DNA of 40,697 nucleotides from assembly GCA_015066215.1 (NCBI GenBank), contig SVOU01000002.1, positions 1 through 40,697 of the forward strand, read 5' to 3'. The DNA comes from Oscillospiraceae bacterium. GTDB lineage: Bacteria > Bacillota > Clostridia > Oscillospirales > Acutalibacteraceae. Positions 17,048-26,592 of the stretch are shown in pieces. The first letter of the stretch is position 1, and the number at the start of each line of letters is the position of its first letter. The translations under genes and the position numbers were made by a program. The notes under the pieces are model-generated. The model was not told the origin of the DNA and made no database searches. It was given only the letters and a program-made list of their open reading frames with translations.

Positions 17048-18973
17048 GTGAATCAGGAAATTAACAAACGTGTAAAAACACGCCTGTCTGCGCTGAAAAA
17101 CACAGCGGAGAGCTTTGAGGCCGTGTATAATATTATGTTTTCGGACGGCGCGCGCGTGCTGGCGGAAACAAGCGATGGTTTTCGCATTAAACGCCACACC
17201 TACGGTCAGATAAAGCAGCGGGTGGAAAAACTGTCCGCAGCGTTGTATCAGACCGTCGGTGCCACCCATGCTTGGGTGGGACTGGAAATGGAAAACAGCG
17301 TCGACTGGATCGCGGCGTTCTGGGCTATCCTGCGCAGCGGCAACAAGCCCTATCTCATCAACTGTCGCCATTCCCAAAAGCTGGCGGAGGATCTTGTCCG
17401 CACGCTGGGTATCACCCACATCGTGTCCGACAAAAAGGGCAACCTGCCGTTTGCCTATCTCACCGTGGCAGAGCTGGAAGCCGCCGACGCGCCCACCTTT
17501 GCGGGCGAGTTTGAAAACGAACTGGCGCTGTCCACTTCGGCAACTACCCTCAACGAGGTCGTCTGCTTCTATACTGGCAAGCAGATTACCGAACAACTCT
17601 ATAATTCTTGGGACATCGTGCAGACGAGCCCCGCCATCGCCACCCACTATCACGGTCAGCTCAAATTGCTGGCGTTTTTGCCGTTTTATCATATCTTCGG
17701 CTTGGCGGCGGTGTATTTCTGGTTTTCCTTTTTCGGCTGTACGCTGGTCTTTTTGCGCGACTACGGCGCACAGACCATCCTCAAAACCTGCCGCAAGCAT
17801 GAGGTCACCCATATTTTTGCGGTGCCGATGCTGTGGCACACCATTGAAAAGCAACTGACCAAAGAGATCGCCTCACGCAGCGAAGCGGAGCAAAAACGCT
17901 TTGCCCGCGGCAAAAAACTGGCGACCGCTTTGCAAAATATATCCCCCCGCTTGGGCGGGCATATCGCCCGTTGGCTGCTGCGTGAGGTGACCGACAAAGT
18001 GTTCGGTCGCAGCGTGCGCTTTTGTATCAGCGGCGGCAGCAGCCTGCGCTCCTCGGCGTTGGAGCTGTTCAACGCCATCGGCTATCCCTTGCACAACGGC
18101 TACGGTATGAGCGAGGTCGGTATCACCTCGGTGGAGCTGCGCTCGCGCCCGAAATATCGCAACAAAAACGCCATCGGCCGTCCCTTCGGCTCGGTGGAAT
18201 ATCGCATCACCGACGAGGGCGTCCTGCAGGTCAAGGGCGGCTCGATCTGTGACCGCCTGCTGTTCAACGGCGAAGAGCGCCCCACGCCCGAATGGTTTGA
18301 CACAGGCGACATCGTGGAATGTATCGACGGCGACTATTATATCCGCGGACGCACGGGTGACCGCGTCATTGGCGAAAGCGGCGAAAATATCAACCCCGAT
18401 ATGATCGAACAGCATTTTGATCTGCCCGATGCCGAAAGCTTTTCGGTGCTGGGTATGCCCGCCGACGGCAAGGAAGTGCTGACGATGGTGGTGCAAATAA
18501 ACCCCTTCCTGCCCGCCGACCGTAAGGAAGCACTGGCGAAAGCGATCTATGCCGCCAACGGCACCCTGCCGCTGACTATGCAGGTGGCGCAATTCTTCGT
18601 CACCACGCAGGCGATCGCACCGCCCACCGCCGTCAAGGTGAGCCGCCGCTATTTGCAGCGTGCGGTGGAAAACGGCGACGTGACGCTCGCCCCCCTTTCT
18701 GCCCTGCGTGACACCGTGCAGAGCGAAAAGGCGGACAGCCCGCTGCTCGCCGAGGTGACTGCGCTGACCGCCAAGGTGCTGGGCAGAGAGATAGAGGAAA
18801 TTACCCCCGACGCCCACCTGATCACCGATCTGGGCGCGTCGAGCATTCAATATTTCGGTGTGCTGACCGCACTTGCCGACCGTTTCGGTCTTTCCGAGCC
18901 GTCACAAGCCGAAAAAGAAACCTTCCGCTACACCGTGCGTGAATTCTGTGAGTATATAGAAAGGCATCTGTAA
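17048..18973 (+). CDS. AMP-binding acyl-activating enzyme with C-terminal acyl carrier (phosphopantetheine) domain
   Basis: GSSLRSSALELFNAIGYPLHNGYGMSEVG, WFDTGDIVECIDGDYYIRGRTGD, and C-terminal ITDLGASSIQYFGVLTALADRFGL carrier-like domain. Confidence 0.88.
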   Translation: MNQEINKRVKTRLSALKNTAESFEAVYNIMFSDGARVLAETSDGFRIKRHTYGQIKQRVEKLSAALYQTVGATHAWVGLEMENSVDWIAAFWAILRSGNKPYLINCRHSQKLAEDLVRTLGITHIVSDKKGNLPFAYLTVAELEAADAPTFAGEFENELALSTSATTLNEVVCFYTGKQITEQLYNSWDIVQTSPAIATHYHGQLKLLAFLPFYHIFGLAAVYFWFSFFGCTLVFLRDYGAQTILKTCRKHEVTHIFAVPMLWHTIEKQLTKEIASRSEAEQKRFARGKKLATALQNISPRLGGHIARWLLREVTDKVFGRSVRFCISGGSSLRSSALELFNAIGYPLHNGYGMSEVGITSVELRSRPKYRNKNAIGRPFGSVEYRITDEGVLQVKGGSICDRLLFNGEERPTPEWFDTGDIVECIDGDYYIRGRTGDRVIGESGENINPDMIEQHFDLPDAESFSVLGMPADGKEVLTMVVQINPFLPADRKEALAKAIYAANGTLPLTMQVAQFFVTTQAIAPPTAVKVSRRYLQRAVENGDVTLAPLSALRDTVQSEKADSPLLAEVTALTAKVLGREIEEITPDAHLITDLGASSIQYFGVLTALADRFGLSEPSQAEKETFRYTVREFCEYIERHL

Positions 18974-18975
18974 GT

Positions 18976-19620
18976 ATGCGACAGAGAAAACCGAGCCGCT
19001 TATTGCTGGCATTCGTGAAACTGACCGGCGTTTTGCCGGCACTGCTCTTTTTCCTGCCGAAAGTGCATCGTGCAGACGGCGCACCCCGCCGTCTGCCCAA
19101 GCCCTGTATTTTGATGTCCAACCACAAATCCCTGTTGGATTTCGTGCTGTATCTGATCTTGTTGCCCTTCCGCACCATCCGCTTTTTGATGGCGGAAGTG
19201 CTGTTCAACAAGGGCAAAGTCTTCGCGTGGTTTTTGTTCAAGATCGGCGGCATTTTCGTTGACCGCGACGCGTATAACTTCGATTTCGTGGGCGAAGCGC
19301 TGGAGACGCTGGACAAAGGGCAAAGTGTGGGCGTGTTCCCGCAAGGGCGTCTGCCCGTAAACGGACAGCCATTCCCCTTCAAACCCGGCATCGTCTATAT
19401 TGCCTTGCGCACCGAAGCCCCCATCGTGCCCGTGTACACCGCCGGCGGCTATGGCTTTTTCAAGCGTGCCCACGTGGTCATCGGCGCACCCATCTACCTG
19501 TGCGAGCAGTGCACGGGTGACCCTGAAAACCCCACGCCTGAGGAGCTTGACCGCCTGACGCGCTATCTCGAAGCGCAGGTGGACGAACTCAAACGGCAAT
19601 GGGAAGCGGGAGAGGTCTGA
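18976..19620 (+). CDS. 1-acylglycerol-3-phosphate O-acyltransferase-like (PlsC/LPLAT)
   Basis: ILMSNHKSLLDFVLY, GVFPQGRLPVNGQPFPFKPGIVYIAL, APIVPVYTAG. Confidence 0.9.
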   Translation: MRQRKPSRLLLAFVKLTGVLPALLFFLPKVHRADGAPRRLPKPCILMSNHKSLLDFVLYLILLPFRTIRFLMAEVLFNKGKVFAWFLFKIGGIFVDRDAYNFDFVGEALETLDKGQSVGVFPQGRLPVNGQPFPFKPGIVYIALRTEAPIVPVYTAGGYGFFKRAHVVIGAPIYLCEQCTGDPENPTPEELDRLTRYLEAQVDELKRQWEAGEV

Positions 19621-19625
19621 AAACC

Positions 19626-20294
19626 ATGAAGCAAGCGAACAAGAAAGCGCGCCTGTTTGATTTCAAACGCCTGCCGATGGATCTGGCGCGATTGGTCTGT
19701 TTTCCGCTGCCGTTGCTGTATCGCACCAAACGGCTCGATTTGGACGGCAACCCTTGCAAGCAGACGTTGCCTGCGGGCGGCGTGCTGGTGGTGGCGAACC
19801 ACACCAATATGGCAGACCCGTTTTTGATCGGCACCTGCTTTTGGAAACGACGTATGTATTTTCTCGCCGCCGAAACGGTGATGAAAAACCCCGTCGTGGC
19901 GTTTTTGCTCAAAGGCGTGGGCTGTATCCGCATCGACCGCAATATTTTTGACGTTGAAGCGATGAAAAGGTCTATCGCGGTGCTGAAAAAAGAGAAGCGC
20001 GTGCTGGCGATGTTCCCGCAAGGGCATATTCAAGCCGACGGCGAAATGGACAAGGTCAAAGGCGGCGCGGCGCTTATTGCTATGCAAGCGGGCGTGCCGA
20101 TCGTACCCGTGTATACCAAAAAGCCCGCGCACTTCTGGAAACGGCAGGTCGCGGTCATCGGCGAGCCTATCGTTTGCGCCGATTATTGCGCCAAAAAGAT
20201 CCCCTCTGCGGCGGATATGGAGCGCATATCTCAGGTGATTTTGGAAAAAATGGAAGCGTGCAAGGCGTGCTTCGAACAAGTGACGAAGGAGTGA
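19626..20294 (+). CDS. PlsC/LPLAT family acyltransferase (second copy)
   Basis: VVANHTNMADPFLIG, LAMFPQGHIQADGEMDKVKGGAALIAMQAGVPIVPVYTKK. Confidence 0.9.
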   Translation: MKQANKKARLFDFKRLPMDLARLVCFPLPLLYRTKRLDLDGNPCKQTLPAGGVLVVANHTNMADPFLIGTCFWKRRMYFLAAETVMKNPVVAFLLKGVGCIRIDRNIFDVEAMKRSIAVLKKEKRVLAMFPQGHIQADGEMDKVKGGAALIAMQAGVPIVPVYTKKPAHFWKRQVAVIGEPIVCADYCAKKIPSAADMERISQVILEKMEACKACFEQVTKE

Positions 20295-20299
20295 GCAAT

Positions 20300-20533
20300 A
20301 TGCAGACCATCGACAAGCTGCGCGAGATGTTCGTGCGTATTTTCGAAGAGGATATCGACGTGGAAAAGGTGAGTGAGGATACCCGCTTTATCGAGGACCT
20401 CGGTATGACCTCTATCTCCATGCTCTATATGGCGTTGGCGATCGAGGAAGAGTTCGGTATCGCCTTCAACAACGACGACTTCACCACCTTGCGCTCGGTG
20501 GGCGACGTGCTGGCGCGTATCGAGAAAGGCTGA
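20300..20533 (+). CDS. Acyl carrier protein
   Basis: MQTIDKLREMFVRIFEEDIDVEKVSEDTRFIEDLGMTSISMLYMALAIEEEFGIAFNNDDFTTLRSVGDVLARIEKG, with DLGMTS in place of the usual DSL. Confidence 0.92.
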   Translation: MQTIDKLREMFVRIFEEDIDVEKVSEDTRFIEDLGMTSISMLYMALAIEEEFGIAFNNDDFTTLRSVGDVLARIEKG

Positions 20534-20538
20534 TCGCT

Positions 20539-20943
20539 ATGGAATGGACAACGCGTGCCCCGAGGGCAGGCGATATGCTGCGCGTCAAGGTGAGTTTTTA
20601 TTATCACTACGGCGTCTGCGTTGACGAGGATAGAGTGGTGCAGTTCGGGCTTCCCGACAACGTCAGCACCCCCACCGAGCAGATCGCCGTGATTGAAACG
20701 GATATGGCCGCCTTTGCGGGTGACGGCATCCCCGAAACGGCGGTGCTGACCTTTGCAGAGCGTCGCCGCCGTCTGTCGCCCAAGAAAACGGTGGAAGCCG
20801 CCCGCGCCCGACTGGGCGAAACGGGCTACCATATCTTTCGCAACAACTGTGAGCATTTTGCCCACGCCTGCGTATTCGGCGAAGCGACCTCACCCTTTGT
20901 GGACGACGTGCGGGAAAGCCTGCGCAAAAAACTGCAAAAATAA
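20539..20943 (+). CDS. LRAT-domain (NlpC/P60-like) putative acyltransferase/hydrolase
   Basis: GDMLRVKVSFYYHYGVCVDEDRVVQFG (His region) and HIFRNNCEHFAHACVFG (NCEHF catalytic Cys motif). Confidence 0.82.
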   Translation: MEWTTRAPRAGDMLRVKVSFYYHYGVCVDEDRVVQFGLPDNVSTPTEQIAVIETDMAAFAGDGIPETAVLTFAERRRRLSPKKTVEAARARLGETGYHIFRNNCEHFAHACVFGEATSPFVDDVRESLRKKLQK

Positions 20944-20976
20944 AAAGCATTTGCGTTTTCGCAAATGCTTTTTTCT
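20943..20976. terminator. Bidirectional terminator
   Basis: AAAAAGCATTTGCG-TTTT-CGCAAATGCTTTTTT. Confidence 0.85.
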
Positions 20977-20985
20977 TGTGCGTTA

Positions 20986-21858
20986 TTACCGTGCGCCGAC
21001 GCGGCGGCTTTCCATAATATCCACCAGTTCCTCAAAGGTGACGAAGCGATAGCCCTCTTCTTTGAGCATCTCAATAATGGACACGATGCGGTCGGGAAAC
21101 ACCGACAGCCCGCGCGTCAAGTAGTAGCGGTCATAGGATCTGAGCCCCTTGATATGCGGCGCGGTGCGGTGCGATAGCTCAAAGGGGTGCAGATAGAACA
21201 CGTAATAGTCGCTCATTGCGAGATATTTGCGGATAACGGGTTTTAAGAACATCCAGTTCATCAACCGCGTGTAGCCGCCGCCCGAGATGGGCATCATCTG
21301 CCCGAACATCTTTTGGCAACTGATACCGCACTCGTAAAAGCCGTTTTGGCGGAACATTCCCGCAAGTAACTGGGCAAAATCCGACATATCCATCCGCCCG
21401 CCGTGCCGTGCGCCGCCGAATTCGGTGCGGCTGGCATCGTATTGAAAGCCCAGCGAGCGTAAGATTTCCAGCTTGCGGTTATCAAGGCTGAAAAACGGCG
21501 CGCGAAAACCGCGCACGGTCACGCCGAACATCTCTTCAAGCCGCGCTTTCGCCTCTTTGGTCTGCCGCCAGAACTGTTCGTCGTTCATATCGAGCGGCGC
21601 GGTGTGGTCAAGTCCGTGCACCGCCAGCTTGTGCCCGCGACGGATATAGTCGGCGATAGCGTCGCGCGCGATCTGTGCCGCCTCACAGACGGTGAACATC
21701 GTCGCCTTGATGCCGTATCGCTCCAAAATGCGGATATATTCGTCCAGACCGTCCAGCATATCCTCGGCAACCTTGATACCGGCTTCGTAAAGGCAACCCG
21801 TATCCGAAAAGGTCTCCACGTCAATGGTGAAAACGGCAAACTTTTCCCGCCCGCTCAT
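20986..21858 (-). CDS. Polysaccharide deacetylase family protein
   Basis: FAVFTIDVETFSDTG, ATMFTVCEAAQ, HKLAVHGLDHTAPLDM, VRGFRAPFFSLD. Confidence 0.9.
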   Translation of the reverse strand: MSGREKFAVFTIDVETFSDTGCLYEAGIKVAEDMLDGLDEYIRILERYGIKATMFTVCEAAQIARDAIADYIRRGHKLAVHGLDHTAPLDMNDEQFWRQTKEAKARLEEMFGVTVRGFRAPFFSLDNRKLEILRSLGFQYDASRTEFGGARHGGRMDMSDFAQLLAGMFRQNGFYECGISCQKMFGQMMPISGGGYTRLMNWMFLKPVIRKYLAMSDYYVFYLHPFELSHRTAPHIKGLRSYDRYYLTRGLSVFPDRIVSIIEMLKEEGYRFVTFEELVDIMESRRVGAR

Positions 21859-22802
21859 ACGTTCAAAAACTCCGCGATAGCGCGGTCATAGTCGGCGGTG
21901 TTGTTGATGCGCAGGTGTGAGTGCCCACCCTTGGGGAACCAGACGAGCGTTTTATCGGCACTGCCGCATTTTTTGAACAGACGGCGCGCCTGTACGGGAC
22001 GGGAGAAAATATCTTTTTCGCCGTGCAAAAACAGCACGCGCTGATTTTTTACCTTGTGAATGTTGGCGATGGGGGAGCTGGTCAGCACGTTGGTGCCGGT
22101 GTGCTTTTTGATCTGCCACATCACCAGATCGCAGACGGGAAACACGGGGCGGTGGTCGGCGATCATATGCTGTCGGAAAGACTCGCGGAAGGTGGTGAAA
22201 CACCCTTCCATTATGATGTCGGTGATCACGGCGGGGCAATCGGGGGAGGTGATCGCCAGCACGCCCGACGCACTGCCGATACAGATGCAATGCAGGCACA
22301 CGCTTTCCATACCCAGCTCTTTTTCCGCAAAACGCGCCCAAGCGTGTACGTCGCGGCTCTCTTTTTTGCCGATCGAGGCGTGGGTACCGCCGCTTCTGCC
22401 GTGACAGCGGGTATCGATCACCAGCACGTTGCAGCCCGCCGCCTGATAAGGCGCGGCAAAATAGTAGGAATACATCAAACTCTCGCAACGCCCCGGCAAT
22501 ATCAGCACGCAACGCTTGTGACCGAAGTCGTAATATTCACCGTGAAGGTGAAAACCGTCGTTTTCAATATCCACCTCACGCATAGCGGCGCGGTTTTCCT
22601 CTGCCCAACGGCAGCCCGCCTCCCACATAGCCATCTGCTCCTCGTTGTCGGGGGCAGAGCAGGTGTAGCCCCAAATATCGGGCGAGGTACGCACCAGCTG
22701 CGCTTTATATACCCGCTTGGCAATCGGCAGGGTGATGTAGAGCATCGCCCCGATGCCGCCTGCCGCCAGCAGGAATAGGGGAATAAAAATATACCAGAAC
22801 AT
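21855..22802 (-). CDS. Alpha/beta hydrolase, membrane anchored
   Basis: Trimmed start MFWYIFIPLFLLAAGGIGAMLYITLPIAKRVYK; LVIDTRCHGRSGGTHASIG, HCICIGSASGVLA, RVLFLHGEKDIFSRP. Stop overlaps the deacetylase start by 4 nt. Confidence 0.88.
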   Translation of the reverse strand: MFWYIFIPLFLLAAGGIGAMLYITLPIAKRVYKAQLVRTSPDIWGYTCSAPDNEEQMAMWEAGCRWAEENRAAMREVDIENDGFHLHGEYYDFGHKRCVLILPGRCESLMYSYYFAAPYQAAGCNVLVIDTRCHGRSGGTHASIGKKESRDVHAWARFAEKELGMESVCLHCICIGSASGVLAITSPDCPAVITDIIMEGCFTTFRESFRQHMIADHRPVFPVCDLVMWQIKKHTGTNVLTSSPIANIHKVKNQRVLFLHGEKDIFSRPVQARRLFKKCGSADKTLVWFPKGGHSHLRINNTADYDRAIAEFLNV

Positions 22803-23018
22803 AAAGCCTCCATTCTGCCGCAAGCGGCAAATGCATATATGTGAAACAAGCCAAAATGCAAAGTCCTCACCCATTATAGCAGACCTGCCGCAAAATTGCA
22901 CGACTTTTTTTCTTTTTCCGACTTTTTTGTTGTAAAAGGGAGAAAACCGTGCTATAATGAAAGGTGTGTGAGTCTGTCCACACGATATCTCGTACCACTT
23001 TGAAGAGGAGAAAGGTAT

Positions 23019-24899
23019 ATGCGTAAGTTTGCGATTATTTCCGATACCGCCTGCGATCTGAACGCCGAGATGCGTGAGCGTCTGGATATGCAGGACTATC
23101 TGCACGGTATTTTGTATTTCCCCGACGGTCACGAGGAACTGTCGGATCTTGACTGGGGCAACATTTCGCCCGAGGCGTATTATGAGTCGATGAAGGACAA
23201 AAAGGCACTGTATCGCACTGCCTGTGCCACCATCGGCGAGACCACCGAAGTGTTTGAAAAACACCTTGCCCAAGGCGAGGACGTTTTGAGCATCGCGATG
23301 TCCTCGAGCCTTTCCTGTACCTATCAGAACTGCTGCGCCGTCGCGGAAGAGCTGCGCAAAAAATATCCCGAGCGCAAGATCATCTGCGTGGACTCCCTGC
23401 GTTATTCTACCTCGCTGGCGGTGCTGTTGATGCTGGCGGACGCCAAGCGTCAGGCGGGCGCGACCATTGAGGAGACTGCCGCCTACGTTGACGAGATGAA
23501 ACATTGCGTCCACCAAATGGGCCCGATGGACGACCTGTTCTTCCTTGTAAAGACCGGTCGCCTGACCAACTTCAAGGCGTTTTTCGGCACGCTGGTGGGT
23601 GTCAACCCGATGGCGGACTTCAACCACAAGGGTATGGCGACCGTGCTTGCCAAGTTTAAGGGCAAGCGCGCGGCGTTTGACGCCACCATCAAATATATGG
23701 AAAAAACGATCGTCAATCCGCAGGAGCAGACCATTTTCGTGGCGCACTCCAACCGTGAGCAGGCGGCACAGACGCTTGCCGAGATGATCAAAGAGAAGTT
23801 TTCTCCCAAGGAGATCATCATTAACCCCGTGGGGCAAGCCTGCGGTGCCGCTATCGGCCCGGGTTTGTGCGCGGCGTTTTACGTCGGCACCCCCATCAGC
23901 GAGGATTGCGTGAATGAAAAAGCCATTATGGATGAGATCGTGAACGCCAAACCGACCGCTCAAGAAGCGAAAGAAACAGCAGAAAAGGAAGTGTCAACGA
24001 TGATAACCAACGGCTCTTTTGCGGTGCTGTCCGACTCCACTTGTGATCTGGCGGCTGACGTGCGCGAAAAATACGGCGTTGACTACGTCAAGATGAACTA
24101 CGTCATCGACGGCACGGAATATCCTGCCTCTCTCGACTGGGAAAATCACTCCGCGCGCGAATATTACGACCTGATGCGCGGGGGCAAGCGCGTGACCACC
24201 ACGCAGGTCACCCGTGACACCTATCTCAAAGCTTTCACGGCGCATCTGGAAGCGGGTCGCGACGTGGTGTATATCAGCTGCTCGTCTGCGCTGTCCGGTT
24301 CGGTCAACCTCGCCACCCTCATCGCTGAGGAACTCAAAGAAAAATATCCCAACAACCGCGTCTATTGCGTGGACTCCCTGTGCAGCTCGCTCGGTCAGGG
24401 TATGATGGTGCTCAAAGCCGCCATGATGCGTGACGAGGGCAAAACTGCTGAGGAAACGGCGGCGTTCATCACCGCAAACCGCCTGAAAGTCAACCAGTAC
24501 GGCACGGTGGCCTCTCTGGAATATCTCCGCCGCGCAGGTCGCGTCAAGGCGTCCAAAGCCTTCTTCGGTAACCTGTTCGGCGTCAAGCCCATCATTCTGT
24601 CCGACGTCATCGGTCAGAACTTCGCCTTCAAAAAGGTCAAGGGCACGCTCAACGCCCGCTTGGAGATCGCCCGCCTGATCGTTGAGGCGGCGGAGGATCC
24701 CGAAAACTCCTATCTGTTCCTCAGCCACGCCGACTGCGAGGAAGATATCGAAGCACTCAAAGAGGAGATCCTGAAGCTCGCGCCCTTCAAGGGTGTGATG
24801 GTGAGCTGCATCGGCCCCATCGTGGGTGCGTCCGTCGGCCCCGGCACGGTGATCGCCTTCGTCTACGGACAGGAAGTGACCATCGAGGGCAAGGAATAA
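23019..24899 (+). CDS. Tandem (two-domain) DegV family fatty-acid-binding protein, FakB-like
   Basis: Two homologous halves: FAIISDTACDLNAEMRERL... and FAVLSDSTCDLAADVREKY..., each with ...SLSCTYQN/SALSGSVN... and GRLTNFKAFFGTLVGVNPM/GRVKASKAFFGNLFGVKPI. Confidence 0.93.
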   Translation: MRKFAIISDTACDLNAEMRERLDMQDYLHGILYFPDGHEELSDLDWGNISPEAYYESMKDKKALYRTACATIGETTEVFEKHLAQGEDVLSIAMSSSLSCTYQNCCAVAEELRKKYPERKIICVDSLRYSTSLAVLLMLADAKRQAGATIEETAAYVDEMKHCVHQMGPMDDLFFLVKTGRLTNFKAFFGTLVGVNPMADFNHKGMATVLAKFKGKRAAFDATIKYMEKTIVNPQEQTIFVAHSNREQAAQTLAEMIKEKFSPKEIIINPVGQACGAAIGPGLCAAFYVGTPISEDCVNEKAIMDEIVNAKPTAQEAKETAEKEVSTMITNGSFAVLSDSTCDLAADVREKYGVDYVKMNYVIDGTEYPASLDWENHSAREYYDLMRGGKRVTTTQVTRDTYLKAFTAHLEAGRDVVYISCSSALSGSVNLATLIAEELKEKYPNNRVYCVDSLCSSLGQGMMVLKAAMMRDEGKTAEETAAFITANRLKVNQYGTVASLEYLRRAGRVKASKAFFGNLFGVKPIILSDVIGQNFAFKKVKGTLNARLEIARLIVEAAEDPENSYLFLSHADCEEDIEALKEEILKLAPFKGVMVSCIGPIVGASVGPGTVIAFVYGQEVTIEGKE

Positions 24900-24939
24900 T
24901 TTTTGCAACACACGGCAAACGAGGACAGGTGAACAAAAA

Positions 24940-26580
24940 GTGAGTACAAGTACCATCAACGGACAGGAACTGTACGAATTGTGGCTCGGTGCCTATCGCA
25001 ACCTGCGTCAGCACGAGCAGTATATCGACCAGCTCAACGTGTTTCCCGTACCTGACGGCGACACCGGCGCCAACATGGCGATGACCCTTTCGGGCGGTGT
25101 GTCTGTCGGCGGGGAGAAAGAGAGCGTCGCAGAACTGATGGCGGCGTTTTCCCGCGGAACCCTGTTTTCCGCGCGCGGCAACTCCGGTGTCATTCTCTCG
25201 CAGTTTGTGCGCGGTATGGCAAAAGGCGCCGAGGGAAAAGATACCCTCACGCCGACGGATTTTGCAGTAGCGGTGCGCTCGGGCGTGGACTATGCCTACA
25301 AGGCGGTGGTGCGCCCCGTGGAGGGCACCGTGCTGACCGTTATGCGTGAGACCGCCGACTTTTTGGAGGCGCACGCGGATGAGTTTTCCGATTTTGCCGA
25401 TTGCTTCTCCCGTTGTCTGCCCGTGATGAAAAACGCGCTCGCACACACCCCCGACCTTTTGGAGGTGCTCAAAGAAGCGGGCGTGGTGGACAGCGGCGGT
25501 GCCGGTTTCGTTTGCCTGTTTGAAGGTATGTTGGCGGCCGCCAACGGCGAGGAATTGCCCGAGGTGAGCGTTGCCGCCCCTGCGGGCGCGGGTGCGCCCA
25601 ACGGTACCTTCGGTCGCGACAGCCGTCTGGAATACGGCTATTGCACCGAATTTATCCTGCAACTGATGACTTATAAGACGGATATTGCCGCCTTTGATAT
25701 CCAGCCGATGATCGCCTATCTGGAATCGGTGGGCGATTCGGTGGTGGCGGTGGCGGACGACGACATCGTCAAGGTGCACGTGCACACCTTTACCCCCGAA
25801 GAGGTGCTCGCCTACGCCCGCCGTTTCGGCGAATTTGTCACCATCAAAATTGAAAATATGTCGGTGCAGCACAGCGAAGCAGCCGTGCCCGCACCCCAAA
25901 AACCAAAAAAACATCAGACCTATGCCATCGTGGCGACCGCCTCTGGCAAGGGTATTTCCGACTATTTCTGCGAGATCGGCACCGATGTGATCGTCAACGG
26001 CGGTCAGACCCAAAATCCCGCCGCCGAGGACTTCATCAATGCCTTCAAGCAGGTTGACGCCGACTATATCATCGTGTTGCCCAACAACAGCAACATCGTG
26101 ATGGCGGCACAACAGGCGGCGAAGCTGTATACGGACGCCGACGTGCGCGTGATCCCCACCCGCTCGATTGCCGAAGGCTATTCCGCCCTGTCGATGATGG
26201 ACACCTCCGCCGACACGGTGGAGGAGCTGATCGAGGGGATGAGCGCGGGGCTCGGCGGCGTGTCCACGGGCTACGTGACCACTGCCACCCGCGATACCGT
26301 GATGAACGGCGTTACGGTGCAAAAGGGTAAATATATCGGTCTTGACCGCGAAAATATCCTCTGCTGCTGTGAAGACAAACTCACCGCGGCGATGGATATG
26401 CTCAAAAACCTGCCCGATATTGAGGATAAGCAGACCATCATCGTATTCACGGGCAAGGACGTCACCGAAGACGAGGCGGCAGAGCTTGCCGACGCGATTG
26501 AAAGTGACTACCCGCTGTGCGACGTGGGCTTTATCGCGGGCGGACAGGACGTGTACAGCTTTATTATGTCGATTGAATGA
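24940..26580 (+). CDS. fakA: DAK2/DegV-type kinase, fatty acid kinase catalytic subunit-like (FakA/YloV)
   Basis: NVFPVPDGDTGANMAMTLSGG, GARGNSGVILSQFVRGMAKG, VDSGGAGFVCLFEGML, C-terminal NNSNIVMAAQQAA and LYGGQD-like segments. Confidence 0.9.
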   Translation: MSTSTINGQELYELWLGAYRNLRQHEQYIDQLNVFPVPDGDTGANMAMTLSGGVSVGGEKESVAELMAAFSRGTLFSARGNSGVILSQFVRGMAKGAEGKDTLTPTDFAVAVRSGVDYAYKAVVRPVEGTVLTVMRETADFLEAHADEFSDFADCFSRCLPVMKNALAHTPDLLEVLKEAGVVDSGGAGFVCLFEGMLAAANGEELPEVSVAAPAGAGAPNGTFGRDSRLEYGYCTEFILQLMTYKTDIAAFDIQPMIAYLESVGDSVVAVADDDIVKVHVHTFTPEEVLAYARRFGEFVTIKIENMSVQHSEAAVPAPQKPKKHQTYAIVATASGKGISDYFCEIGTDVIVNGGQTQNPAAEDFINAFKQVDADYIIVLPNNSNIVMAAQQAAKLYTDADVRVIPTRSIAEGYSALSMMDTSADTVEELIEGMSAGLGGVSTGYVTTATRDTVMNGVTVQKGKYIGLDRENILCCCEDKLTAAMDMLKNLPDIEDKQTIIVFTGKDVTEDEAAELADAIESDYPLCDVGFIAGGQDVYSFIMSIE

Positions 26581-26592
26581 CGGAGGCGCTTT

